Below, piece after piece: positions 36,589 to 44,203 of a stretch of 64,000 nt of DNA (within the stretch, counting starts at the first letter, position 1; every line of letters starts with the position of its first letter). The notes beneath the pieces are model-generated. The model had not been told where the DNA came from. It saw only the letters and a program-made list of their open reading frames with translations, and did no database searches. Source of the stretch: Flavobacterium psychroterrae (GTDB lineage: Bacteria > Bacteroidota > Bacteroidia > Flavobacteriales > Flavobacteriaceae); NCBI RefSeq assembly GCF_018380615.1, contig NZ_JAGYVZ010000003.1:309200-373199 (forward strand), read 5' to 3'. A program made the translations under genes and the position numbers.

Positions 36589-36684
36589 CATTTCGACGTA
36601 AGAAGAAATCAGACTAGTAATTCCACAAATATAATTACCAATCTTTGTAGAGTTACGTGTGTGATTTCTTATTACGTCGAAATG
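36589..36684. repeat. MITE-like inverted repeat, copy 1
   Basis: Arms of about 23 bases: CATTTCGACGTAAGAAGAAATCA (36589-36611) and TGATTTCTTATTACGTCGAAATG (36662-36684). The interior contains ACCAATCTTTGT, also present inside the element at 52251-52355. No open frame. Confidence 0.75.
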
Positions 36685-36807
36685 AGATATTGTGTTGATT
36701 TTCTATAGTTCCTTAGAATAACAAGTTTATGGGAAAGTTCTTAATTCCAGTAAATGTTAAACCCAGGTTTTAAAAACCTGTCGGGTTTGCTTGTCTTCAT
36801 TAAAGAT

Positions 36808-37230
36808 TGGAATAATTCTTTATCTAATTTTTAGAAAAATTAACCATTAAAAAACCTCCAAGTTTCTTTGAAGTTTTAGAAGTATCTTCGGGATTCGAAC
36901 GTAAATCTTTATCTAATTTTTTCTAAAAATTAACCATAAAAAAAACTCTAAATCTTTAGATGTTTTAGAGACATCGTCCGGATTCGAACGTAAATCTTTA
37001 TCTAATTTTTTCTAAAAATTAAGCATAAAAAAAACTCTAAAGATTTAGAGGTTTTAGAGGAACCGTAAGGATTCGAACGTAAATCTTTATCTAATTTTTT
37101 CTAAAAATTAAGCATAAAAAAACCTCTAAAGAAATTTAGAGGCATCGTCCTGATTCGAACGTAGATCTTTATTTAATTTTTTCTAAAAATTAAGCATAAA
37201 AAAACCTCTAAATTTCTTTAGAGGTTTTAG
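36808..37230 (-). repeat. Tandem array of tRNA-Cys 3' fragments with hairpins
   Basis: Downstream (minus strand) of the tRNA-Cys gene are four units of 82-91 bases. Each contains the T-loop-to-discriminator end of tRNA-Cys, seen on the plus strand as AGGCATCGTCCGGATTCGAAC or variants at 36880-36900, 36969-36989, 37058-37078 and 37140-37160. Each fragment is followed by a CCTCTAAA-TTTAGAGG-type hairpin with a T-run (minus sense), then a conserved spacer of about 45 bases. All units lose similarity to the tRNA exactly at the 5' side of the T-loop. Confidence 0.85.
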
Positions 37231-37301
37231 AGGCATCGTCCGGATTCGAACCGGAGTAGGAGCTTTTGCAGAGCCCAGCCTAGCCGCTCGGCCACGACGC
37301 C
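37231..37301 (-). tRNA. tRNA-Cys(GCA)
   Basis: Minus-strand cloverleaf of 71 bases: acceptor GGCGTCG with CGATGCC (one G-U pair), D-arm GCC/GGC, anticodon stem GGGCT/AGCTC with loop CTGCAAA (anticodon GCA), and T-arm TCCGG-TTCGAAT-CCGGA. The discriminator base is U, as in tRNA-Cys. CCA is not encoded. It lies about 90 bases downstream of folB on the same strand and heads the array of truncated tRNA ends. Confidence 0.96.
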
Positions 37302-37394
37302 GTAGTTGAACGGATGGCAAAAGTAACTAAAATCTTTAAATTTCAAAAGTTTAAAATGAAGTATTTTAAAAAATAAATATTTTATTTGAAAGAA

Positions 37395-37754
37395 TTACTT
37401 CCTAACTTCAGTCATTTTTATAGTAACTGATTCAACATCACCACCAATAGGAGGATTTATTTTAGAAACCCAAACCGTAGTTTTTTCTATCGTTTCAATC
37501 TCTGCAAGTACACGAATATTGATTCTTTTAGCAACATGTTCTAATAAATGCGAACGAATTGCCATTTCTTCAGTAACAATTTTGTTCAAATGAACATAAT
37601 CAACAGTATCTAACAAGTGATCTGTTCCAGCTGATTTTTGTAAATTAGTTTTAATTTTCAGATCTACTGTGTAGTCAGATCCAATTTTTCCTTCTTCAAT
37701 TAAACATCCGTGGTAAGAGAATGTGCGAATGTTTTTTAGTTTTATAACTCCCAT
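37395..37754 (-). CDS. folB: Dihydroneopterin aldolase
   Basis: Cleaves dihydroneopterin to hydroxymethyl-dihydropterin in folate synthesis. The 119-residue protein shows the FolB pattern: IKLKNIRTFSYHGCLIEEGKIGSDYTVDL (split as IRTFSYHGCLIEEGK and GSDYTVDL, about 5-30), DTVDYVHLNKIV, the helix with HLLEHVAKRI, and KINPPIGGDVESVTI near the end. Typical length. It starts 5 bases after the toxin gene stop, so it is probably on the toxin-antitoxin transcript. Confidence 0.9.
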   Translation of the reverse strand: MGVIKLKNIRTFSYHGCLIEEGKIGSDYTVDLKIKTNLQKSAGTDHLLDTVDYVHLNKIVTEEMAIRSHLLEHVAKRINIRVLAEIETIEKTTVWVSKINPPIGGDVESVTIKMTEVRK

Positions 37755-37759
37755 TTTTA

Positions 37760-38053
37760 TTATTTTATTCTTGTAGTATTTGGATCTTGGTAATTTGATG
37801 TTAAAGCTAGTATGAAAACTGTTCTCATAATTTCATCAACTGTAAAATGAATTGTGTAGGGGAATTTTTTTAAAGGTAAAGTGCGAACAGTGTTATATTT
37901 TTCCTCAAAAAAAGGAAATGTTATTAATGTGTCAACATAATCCTGATATTCATTAAAGAATTTGGTTCCCAAACCGTGAGATAAAGATTCATAATATTCT
38001 GCAATTTCATCTACTTCTAATTCAGCGCGCAATAGAATAATTATTTCAAACAT
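37760..38053 (-). CDS. RelE/ParE-type toxin
   Basis: A 97-residue protein of the RelE/ParE fold: helical start (ELEVDEIAEYYESLSHGLGTKFFNEY, read as ELEVDEIAEYYES and GTKFFNEYQDYV) and a C-terminal sheet RTLPLKKFPYTIHFTVDE then VFILALTSNYQDP. The pattern KFPYTIHF near the C-terminus is typical of ParE-like toxins in Bacteroidota. ParE members poison gyrase and RelE members cleave mRNA; which applies is not evident. It directly follows the antitoxin gene without gap. Confidence 0.85.
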   Translation of the reverse strand: MFEIIILLRAELEVDEIAEYYESLSHGLGTKFFNEYQDYVDTLITFPFFEEKYNTVRTLPLKKFPYTIHFTVDEIMRTVFILALTSNYQDPNTTRIK

Positions 38054-38272
38054 TTATTTATTCCATTTAGCATTGAGCCTTTTTTTAGATTCTTCCCAGC
38101 TAATATAATCTTCTGGTTTTGCATTTTTCATACGTTCTAAAACCATTTCCTGTTGCCACAGCGGAATTTCATTCTCTGTGTTTTCATTGATAGAAACATC
38201 TGGAATATGTTTAAAAAAACTAACAAAAGTTTCGTAAAAATCGTCTGGTATCGTAACAGTTAATTGTCTCAT
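38054..38272 (-). CDS. Antitoxin of the RelE/ParE module
   Basis: A 72-residue protein from ATG at 38272 (MRQLTVTIPDDFYETFVSFF); a TTG nine bases earlier is less likely. The N-terminal strand-helix recalls ribbon-helix-helix-like antitoxins, and the C-terminal part (QQEMVLERMKNAKPEDYISW) is the acidic helical region that usually wraps the toxin. It is immediately upstream of the toxin gene, the normal order. It should repress its own promoter in the 130 bases before glnS (inference from family). Confidence 0.8.
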   Translation of the reverse strand: MRQLTVTIPDDFYETFVSFFKHIPDVSINENTENEIPLWQQEMVLERMKNAKPEDYISWEESKKRLNAKWNK

Positions 38273-38403
38273 AACACTCAATATTTATGCAAAAGTACAA
38301 ATAAATTAAGTTTAAGGTTTACTAAGAAGTTTCTAAAGAAAACTGTAATCTGTAAACCTAAAACTGTAAACTTTTTTATCTTTGCTAAAATTACTATAAA
38401 ATA

Positions 38404-40521
38404 ATGGCTTCAGAAGAAAAATCACTCAATTTTATTGAACAAATTATAGAAGAAGATCTTAAATCAGGTCTGTCACAAAATAAACTTCATTTTCGTTTTC
38501 CACCAGAACCAAATGGTTATTTACACATTGGTCATGCAAGTTCTATTGCATTAAATTTTGGTTTAGGAATTGATTATCAATCTCCTGTGAATTTACGTTT
38601 TGATGATACAAATCCTGAAAAAGAAGAACAGGAATTTGTTGACGCCATTAAAAAAGACGTTGAATGGTTAGGATATAATTGGTCAGAAGAACGTTATGCA
38701 TCTGATTATTTTCAACAATTATACGATTGGGCAGTTTTATTAATTAAAAAAGATAAAGCTTATGTTGATAGTCAATCTTCTGAAGATATGGCGATTCAAA
38801 AAGGAACTCCATCTACAATTGGTACCGATAGTCCATACAGAAATCGTTCTGTAGAAGAAAATTTAGGATTATTCGAAAGAATGAAAAACGGTGAATTTGA
38901 GGCTGGAACTCATATTCTTCGTGCAAAAATAGACATGAAATCAACCAATATGTTGATGCGCGATCCTATTATGTACAGGATTTTACACAGACATCATCAT
39001 AGAACTGGTGATGACTGGAAAATATATCCAATGTATGATTGGGCGCATGGACAAAGTGATTATTTAGAAGGAATTTCACACTCCTTTTGTACACTTGAAT
39101 TTTTGCCTCACCGCGAATTATACGATTGGTTTTTAGACCAGATTATTGATGAAAATCAGGTTCGTCCAAAGCAAAGAGAATTTGCAAGACGTAATTTATC
39201 ACATACCGTTGTTAGTAAAAGAAAATTACAGCAACTAGTTAAAGAAAAGCATGTTAACGGTTGGGATGATCCTAGAATGTCAACAATTTCTGGGTTAAGA
39301 AGACGTGGTTATACAGCTGCTTCGTTACGTAATTTTGCCAATACAATTGGTATTGCAAAACGTGATAACTTAATAAATGTATCAGTTTTAGAATTTTGTA
39401 TTCGTGAAGATTTAAACAAAATTGCACCTCGTGTAATGGCTGTTTTAGATCCTGTAAAATTGGTTATTACTAATTATCCTGAAGGAAAAGAGGAGTGGCT
39501 TGAAGCCGAAAATAATCAGGAAGATGAAAACGCAGGTTTCAGAAAAGTACCTTTTTCACGTGAATTATATATAGAAAGAGAAGACTTTCTTGAAGAAGCT
39601 CCAGCTAAGTTTTTCCGTTTGACTTTAGGAAAAGAAGTACGTCTTAAAAATGCATATATCATTAAAGGAGAAAGTATTATAAAAGATTCGGAAGGAAATA
39701 TTACAGAAATTCATGTAACTTATGATACAGATTCTTTGAGCGGAAGCGGGACAGAATCAAGTCAAAGAAAAGTATCCGGAACATTGCATTGGGTTTCTAT
39801 TTCACATGCAGTTGAAGCAGAAGTTCGTATGTACGATCGGTTGTTTACAGATGAAGCGCCGGACAGTTATAAAGAGAAAAATTTCTTAGATTTTGTAAAT
39901 CCAAATTCATTAGAAATTATCACAGGATTTGTTGAACCAAGTTTAGCAACAGCTCAAAACGAAGATAAATTTCAGTTTCAACGTTTGGGTTATTTTACTG
40001 TTGATAAAGATTCAACTACTTCAAAATTAGTGTTTAACAAAACTGTTGGACTTAAAGATGCCTGGGAAGAAAAAGGTAAAAAAGAAGAAAACAGTATCAA
40101 TAATTCTTTAAAAGAAATCAACAAATATTTTAAAGTTGAAACAAAACCGGAACGTATTGCAATTGAAAGTGCGATAGGAGCGAGCATTGCAACTATTTCT
40201 AGTTTTTCATTATTGCAAAATTCGTTAAAGAAGAATATCAACAATAATAAAGGTTCATTGTTGTTTGCTCAGTTTATTTTGAAATATTCAAACTGGAAAT
40301 CTACAGATTTTGAAGAAGACGATATTAAAAAATTATATACAATGTCTCTTAGAAGTGAATCGACTTATGTGAGATCAAAAGCACTTTTGAATTTAAGAGA
40401 TATTGAAGATTTAAATTTTAGAAATCAGTTTGAAGATGAAATTTTGAAATTATATTCAAATCCTCCAAAAAATGCTTCGGAGCGAGAAAATGAAATTCTT
40501 GCCGAGATGGTTAAAAAATAA
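38404..40521 (+). CDS. glnS: Glutamine--tRNA ligase with C-terminal extension
   Basis: Charges tRNA-Gln with glutamine. HIGH-type motif PPEPNGYLHIGHA (residues 33-45), RFDDTNPEKEEQEFV, the KMSKS-type loop VVSKRKLQQLV (about 265-275) and the C-terminal anticodon-binding barrels ending VFNKTVGLKDAWEE are all class Ib GlnRS features. E. coli GlnRS stops at this point (554 aa); here about 130 more residues follow, a helical segment (NNSLKEINKYFKVE to EILAEMVKK). Flavobacterial entries are often labelled GlnRS/YqeY fusion, but YqeY motifs are not obvious to me here. A TATCTTTG -7 element lies 20 bases before the ATG. Confidence 0.93.
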   Translation: MASEEKSLNFIEQIIEEDLKSGLSQNKLHFRFPPEPNGYLHIGHASSIALNFGLGIDYQSPVNLRFDDTNPEKEEQEFVDAIKKDVEWLGYNWSEERYASDYFQQLYDWAVLLIKKDKAYVDSQSSEDMAIQKGTPSTIGTDSPYRNRSVEENLGLFERMKNGEFEAGTHILRAKIDMKSTNMLMRDPIMYRILHRHHHRTGDDWKIYPMYDWAHGQSDYLEGISHSFCTLEFLPHRELYDWFLDQIIDENQVRPKQREFARRNLSHTVVSKRKLQQLVKEKHVNGWDDPRMSTISGLRRRGYTAASLRNFANTIGIAKRDNLINVSVLEFCIREDLNKIAPRVMAVLDPVKLVITNYPEGKEEWLEAENNQEDENAGFRKVPFSRELYIEREDFLEEAPAKFFRLTLGKEVRLKNAYIIKGESIIKDSEGNITEIHVTYDTDSLSGSGTESSQRKVSGTLHWVSISHAVEAEVRMYDRLFTDEAPDSYKEKNFLDFVNPNSLEIITGFVEPSLATAQNEDKFQFQRLGYFTVDKDSTTSKLVFNKTVGLKDAWEEKGKKEENSINNSLKEINKYFKVETKPERIAIESAIGASIATISSFSLLQNSLKKNINNNKGSLLFAQFILKYSNWKSTDFEEDDIKKLYTMSLRSESTYVRSKALLNLRDIEDLNFRNQFEDEILKLYSNPPKNASERENEILAEMVKK

Positions 40522-40539
40522 TATCATTATAATCTATTG

Positions 40540-40567
40540 AAAAGCGCTTTTTATAAGCGCTTTTTTT
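40540..40567 (+). terminator. Terminator after glnS
   Basis: AAAGCGCTT pairs with AAGCGCTTT across a short loop, followed by seven T. Confidence 0.88.
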
Positions 40568-40588
40568 ATTATTTGTATTTTCTATTGA

Positions 40589-41107
40589 AATTTAAAATTT
40601 TATAGTTTTAATAGATTAAAAGTGACCTTCATAAATTAATTTTAAGCTAATTTTTTAATTCTTCCACCTCATTAATCATCTTTTTAAAAATCATTAAACT
40701 GATGCCTTTATTTTAATTTTAGACCCCATTTTCTCTTGTTTTTCGGGTTGTTAACAAAGAATTGTTTATAACGTTGGATGTACATATTTTCGACTTAATT
40801 GTTGATTTTACTTTTTAATTTCAAATATTTCTAGAATTGCTAACATTTTTAATTATCAATTTAATTGATTGTATATTTATTATTCTTTGTTTTTATTTAT
40901 TATTTACTAAAACTATAGTTATTTAAAATTTAATAGATAAATATAGTTAAAAGTGACTTCCATAAATTGATTTTAAGCTTGTTTTTTGCTTCTTCCATCT
41001 CATTAATCATCTTTTGAATTATTGTTTATTTTTGAGCTTATTTAAGTTTTACACGTTGTTTTTCTTAGTTTAACGGGTTATTAACATACAATTGTTTATA
41101 AAGTTGG
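40589..41107. repeat. Diverged tandem duplication in a geneless region
   Basis: The 890-base gap between glnS and the 41416 gene has no gene. It contains two related segments, 40589-40777 and 40920-41107, offset by about 331 bases. Shared words include AAAAGTGAC, CATAAATT, ATTTTAAGC, CTCATTAATCATCTTTT, GGGTT-TTAACA and AATTGTTTATAA-GTTGG. Similarity is strong at both ends and poor in the middle. The rest (40800-40920, 41108-41415) is AT-rich and unremarkable. Confidence 0.75.
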
Positions 41108-41415
41108 TATTTTTATCCAAGGTCAAATCTAAAGTGTCAAATTTCGAATTTGACTTAAGAATCGAATCTGAGTTTTTCTAAAATTTAAAAAATGAATAAT
41201 TTTTGGTTTTAGGGTTAATTCTAAATCTGAATTCTAGAGATTGGTTTTATGGTCAATTGTAATTGTGATTGTATTTTGATAATACTTATAGCGTAAAAGT
41301 ATTTTTCAAGAGGTAGTTCATAATTTAAAAATTTCATGAAATTAATTTTATGGCTTATTTGAAATTTTGTCTTTCGTTTTGGCAGAAACAATTTTAATCC
41401 TTAAATTTTAATATT

Positions 41416-41895
41416 ATGAAAATTCTATTTTTTACGCTATCGATTTTATTCGCAAACATTGCAATTTCTCAAACACACCAAATTACTAAACACAGTGGTG
41501 AAGAGCTGGATGTTAATTTTATAAAACTAGAAAATGATTTAGTTTATTATTCTTTGAACGGAAGTGCCGAAGAACATAAAATTAGCAAATATGCAGTTTC
41601 AAAAATTACCAATAAACAATCGAATCAAACCCAAAAAGTTTCTGATAAAGTTATAGTAGATTCAAAATCAGATTATAAATTCGTAACTGTTTTATCTCAA
41701 GACAAAACAATAGGTTTAAAACAAGTGGCTAATTTTTCCGGAGTCTCGACCAAGACAAAAGGGGAACCGCCAATTGCAAATAAAAACCAGACCGCTATGA
41801 GAATCAAAACACAATCAGCTTCAAACGGATATCCGTTTGTAAGTATTGTTGAAAAAGCAGATGGTAAATATGAAGCTGTGGCTTATATGTATTAA
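41416..41895 (+). CDS. Secreted hypothetical protein
   Basis: A 159-residue protein with signal peptide (MKILFFTLSILFANIAISQ). After it, THQITKHSGEELDVNFIKLE and VYYSLNGSAEEHKISKYAVS recall a short beta-domain found in other flavobacterial envelope proteins. The C-terminal half has VSKITNKQSNQTQKVSDKV and a YPFVSIVEKADGKYEAVAY end. No function can be assigned. It precedes the YtxH operon by about 90 bases. Confidence 0.6.
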   Translation: MKILFFTLSILFANIAISQTHQITKHSGEELDVNFIKLENDLVYYSLNGSAEEHKISKYAVSKITNKQSNQTQKVSDKVIVDSKSDYKFVTVLSQDKTIGLKQVANFSGVSTKTKGEPPIANKNQTAMRIKTQSASNGYPFVSIVEKADGKYEAVAYMY

Positions 41896-41936
41896 ATTTA
41901 GTGTTAATATTTATTAAATTACGATTAATCAATAAT

Positions 41937-41963
41937 TTGTAATTCAAAAAAAGACTACCTTTA
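41937..41963 (+). promoter_or_regulatory. Probable promoter of the YtxH operon
   Basis: TTG (41937-41939), 16 bases, then TACCTTTA (41956-41963), one base off the -7 consensus and at the lower edge of normal spacing. The ATG follows 23 bases later. Confidence 0.45.
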
Positions 41964-41986
41964 GTAATCAATTAAATTTTAATATT

Positions 41987-42313
41987 ATGTCAAAAAACGT
42001 AAATACAGTTGCAGCAATTTTAGCTGGTGCTGCAGTAGGAGCAGCAATCGGAATTTTATTTGCTCCGGATAAAGGATCAAAAACTCGTGCTAAACTTAAG
42101 GAAGGTTTAGATGATGCAAAACATAATTTACAAGATTCGCTTTCAGCTGGTTCTGAAGTGATACGTGAAAAATTTGCTAATGCTACGCAAAATCTTGATG
42201 GAACTTTTGATGATTTACTTTCAAATGTTAGCCATAAAACCGAAGAAGTAATTTCTTTTCTTGAGTCTAAATTATCTGATTTAAAATCACAAAACGCTAA
42301 AATTCAAAAATAA
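41987..42313 (+). CDS. YtxH domain-containing protein
   Basis: A 108-residue protein with one glycine/alanine-rich membrane helix (VAAILAGAAVGAAIGILFAP, about 7-26), the YtxH hallmark APDKGSKTRAKLKEG, and a long amphipathic helix likely to be coiled coil. YtxH proteins are general-stress-associated envelope proteins of unknown action. First gene of a conserved trio YtxH / holin-like / small helical protein in Bacteroidota. A strong hairpin after it may limit read-through. Confidence 0.8.
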   Translation: MSKNVNTVAAILAGAAVGAAIGILFAPDKGSKTRAKLKEGLDDAKHNLQDSLSAGSEVIREKFANATQNLDGTFDDLLSNVSHKTEEVISFLESKLSDLKSQNAKIQK

Positions 42314-42325
42314 TAATAATTCAAC

Positions 42326-42371
42326 AAGGCATAAAACTTACTTATTCTATAGGTAAGTTTATGCCTTTTTT
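42326..42371 (+). terminator. Terminator or attenuator after YtxH gene
   Basis: Long arms AAGGCATAAAACTTAC and GTAAGTTTATGCCTT with a short loop and T-run, placed between YtxH and the holin-like gene. Confidence 0.85.
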
Positions 42372-42387
42372 TAATAAATAAATAATT

Positions 42388-42738
42388 ATGGCTTTTGAAG
42401 ATTTAAAAGAAAACACTGAAAATATTCAGGATCAGGCTAAAGTTTATCTTGACAGTCATTTAGCATATTATAAACTCTGGGGTTTTAAAGTTGCTATGAA
42501 ATCAACAACTTTAATTTTTAAGTTTACCCTCATTTTATTATGCTTTAGTATGGTTATGATTTTTGGATCTTTCGCTGCGGCATATGCTTTTGGATCTTTA
42601 TTTGAAAGTAACGCACTTGGATTTTTGGCAGTAGGAGGGATCTATTTATTCTTTACAATTTTACTTTTCTTCTTAAAAGATAAAGTTGTTGAAGGTCCGA
42701 TCCTGGAGAAATTTTCAGAAATCTTTTTTAATGACTAA
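42388..42738 (+). CDS. Phage holin family-like membrane protein
   Basis: A 116-residue protein with an amphipathic N-terminus (ENTENIQDQAKVYLDSHLAYYK, read as ENTENIQDQAK and YLDSHLAYYKLW) and two membrane helices (about 47-72 and 77-98). It resembles the holin_3_6-type family, common outside phages beside YtxH genes. No lysis genes or phage genes are nearby, so it is probably a cell-envelope stress protein and not a lysis protein. It is 2 bases from the next gene. Confidence 0.75.
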   Translation: MAFEDLKENTENIQDQAKVYLDSHLAYYKLWGFKVAMKSTTLIFKFTLILLCFSMVMIFGSFAAAYAFGSLFESNALGFLAVGGIYLFFTILLFFLKDKVVEGPILEKFSEIFFND

Positions 42739-42740
42739 TT

Positions 42741-42995
42741 ATGGAAAGTAAAAAATACGCATCGTACGCAGAAATCGAAAGAGATTTAGAAATTTTAAAA
42801 CTAGAGAAGGAAATTAGTTATCATAAATTGGTTTTAAGTTTTCAGAAAACCAAAGAATCTATAACTCCGCAAAATATACTTGGAGGATTTTTTTCTTCCT
42901 TTACTGAATATTTTTCTCACTCATATGGACAAATTTTAAGATCAGTTTTGCCCATTGCAATTAACTGGTTTATCAATAAAAAAAGAGGCAATTAA
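42741..42995 (+). CDS. Small helical protein of the YtxH operon (DUF6327-like)
   Basis: An 84-residue protein starting MESKKYASYAEIERDLEILK, then a Lys/Glu-rich helix and a moderately hydrophobic C-terminus (LRSVLPIAINWFINKKRG) that may touch the membrane. Size and start match the family I recall as DUF6327. Function unknown. The stop codon lies in the loop of the terminator hairpin. Confidence 0.65.
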   Translation: MESKKYASYAEIERDLEILKLEKEISYHKLVLSFQKTKESITPQNILGGFFSSFTEYFSHSYGQILRSVLPIAINWFINKKRGN

Positions 42996-43005
42996 GCCTC
43001 TTTTT
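42981..43005. terminator. Terminator overlapping a stop codon
   Basis: AAAAGAGGC pairs with GCCTCTTTT; the TAA of the preceding gene is in the loop. A-run and T-run on either side let it serve both the operon and the convergent SPFH gene. Confidence 0.85.
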
Positions 43006-43016
43006 CGTTTTGTATA

Positions 43017-43997
43017 TTATTTTGTTTCCGGTTCTATGTCATCTTCATAACCGTGTTGTGGTTCAATAGGTTTTGGTTTTACGATTTTTTTATTGTTTTT
43101 CTTCATCATTTCACCAACTTGGTTTGATGCTGAGAACGATGCAACCATATTATTCAGCATATCACTTCCTGCTTGAGGAGAGTTTGGTAACAAGATTAGG
43201 TTAGAATTTGCATCAGCTCCAATTGCCTGCAATGTGTCATAATGTTGTGTAACTACAATTAATGCTGAAGCTTCTTGGGAATTGATTCCAACACTGTTCA
43301 AAACTTCAACACTTTCTACTAAACCTCTTGCAATTTCACGACGTTGATCTGCAATACCTTGTCCTTGTAAACGTTTACTTTCGGCTTCTGCTTTTGCTTT
43401 TGCAACGATTCTGATTCTTGAACTTTCGGCTTCAAATTCAGCAGCGGTTTTTTCTCTGTCGGCAGCGTTGATTCTGTTCATGGCATTTTTTACCTGAATG
43501 TCCGGATCAATATCAGTTACTAAAGTATTAATAATGTCATATCCGTAAGTGGTCATGGCTTCGTTCAATTCTCTTTTTACTGCAATGGCAATATCATCTT
43601 TTCTTTCAAAAACATCATCTAATTTTAGTTTAGGAACTTCGGCACGAACAACATCAAATACATAAGCTGTAATCTGATCGTGTGGATATTCAAGTTTATA
43701 AAAAGCATCATATACTTTTTCCTGAATAACTTTAAATTGAACTGAAACTTTCATTTTGATAAAAACGTTGTCTTTGGTTTTGGTTTCAATGATAACATCT
43801 AACTGTTGAATTTTTAGATTTACACGTCCGGCCAATCTGTCAACTAACGGAATTTTTAATTGTAATCCAGAATTTCTAACGCTGTGAAACTTCCCAAATC
43901 TTTCGATAATTACCGAAGATTGTTGTTTAACGGTAAAAAAGGAAGACATAAAAATGAAGAATCCTAAGACTAAAATGATAATTAATGCTGTGTTCAT
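43017..43997 (-). CDS. SPFH/stomatin-like membrane protein
   Basis: A 326-residue stomatin/prohibitin-like protein. One N-terminal membrane helix (about 3-21) precedes the SPFH domain (SSVIIERFGKFHSVRNSGLQ, about 28-47), followed by a heptad-rich region with AADREKTAAEFEAESSRI and KAKAEAESKRLQGQGIADQR (about 180-225) and a basic tail with KKNNKKIVKPKP. Closest in type to QmcA/HflK-like proteins that form membrane cages or microdomains. No NfeD gene is adjacent. It is convergent with the YtxH operon. Confidence 0.9.
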   Translation of the reverse strand: MNTALIIILVLGFFIFMSSFFTVKQQSSVIIERFGKFHSVRNSGLQLKIPLVDRLAGRVNLKIQQLDVIIETKTKDNVFIKMKVSVQFKVIQEKVYDAFYKLEYPHDQITAYVFDVVRAEVPKLKLDDVFERKDDIAIAVKRELNEAMTTYGYDIINTLVTDIDPDIQVKNAMNRINAADREKTAAEFEAESSRIRIVAKAKAEAESKRLQGQGIADQRREIARGLVESVEVLNSVGINSQEASALIVVTQHYDTLQAIGADANSNLILLPNSPQAGSDMLNNMVASFSASNQVGEMMKKNNKKIVKPKPIEPQHGYEDDIEPETK

Positions 43998-44073
43998 AAT
44001 GATATTGTTTTAGTTTTTATGATCTGGTAAATTACGAATAATCTGCCAAATCCAATTTTTTAAACATAAAAAA

Positions 44074-44106
44074 ACGCTAAGAACATTTTATTAATGTCAT
44101 TAGCGT
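44074..44106 (-). terminator. Terminator of gltX
   Basis: ACGCTAA-GAACATT pairs with AATGTC-TTAGCGT; the plus-strand A-run on its left gives a T-run on the minus strand. Confidence 0.75.
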
Positions 44107-44135
44107 ATAATTTAAAATTTAGATTTTTTTATTTT

Positions 44136-44194
44136 TACCATTAAGATATTAAGTTCATAAAGCTTGTCTTAATTTTTCTTAATCTCTTAATGGT
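44136..44194. repeat. TTAAGA inverted repeat downstream of gltX
   Basis: ACCATTAAGA (44137-44146) and TCTTAATGGT (44185-44194) bracket several TTAATTTTTCTTAA words, a type of small intergenic repeat. It may add to termination of gltX. Confidence 0.55.
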
Positions 44195-44203
44195 GAAAAT
44201 TTA

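Noticed and set aside
36808..37230. Possible CRISPR array
   Set aside because: Units are 82-91 bases, mostly identical throughout, and contain tRNA-Cys ends and hairpins; there are no unique spacers and no cas genes.
42388..42738. Prophage suggested by holin-like protein
   Set aside because: It belongs to the YtxH trio common in Bacteroidota; no other phage gene is near.
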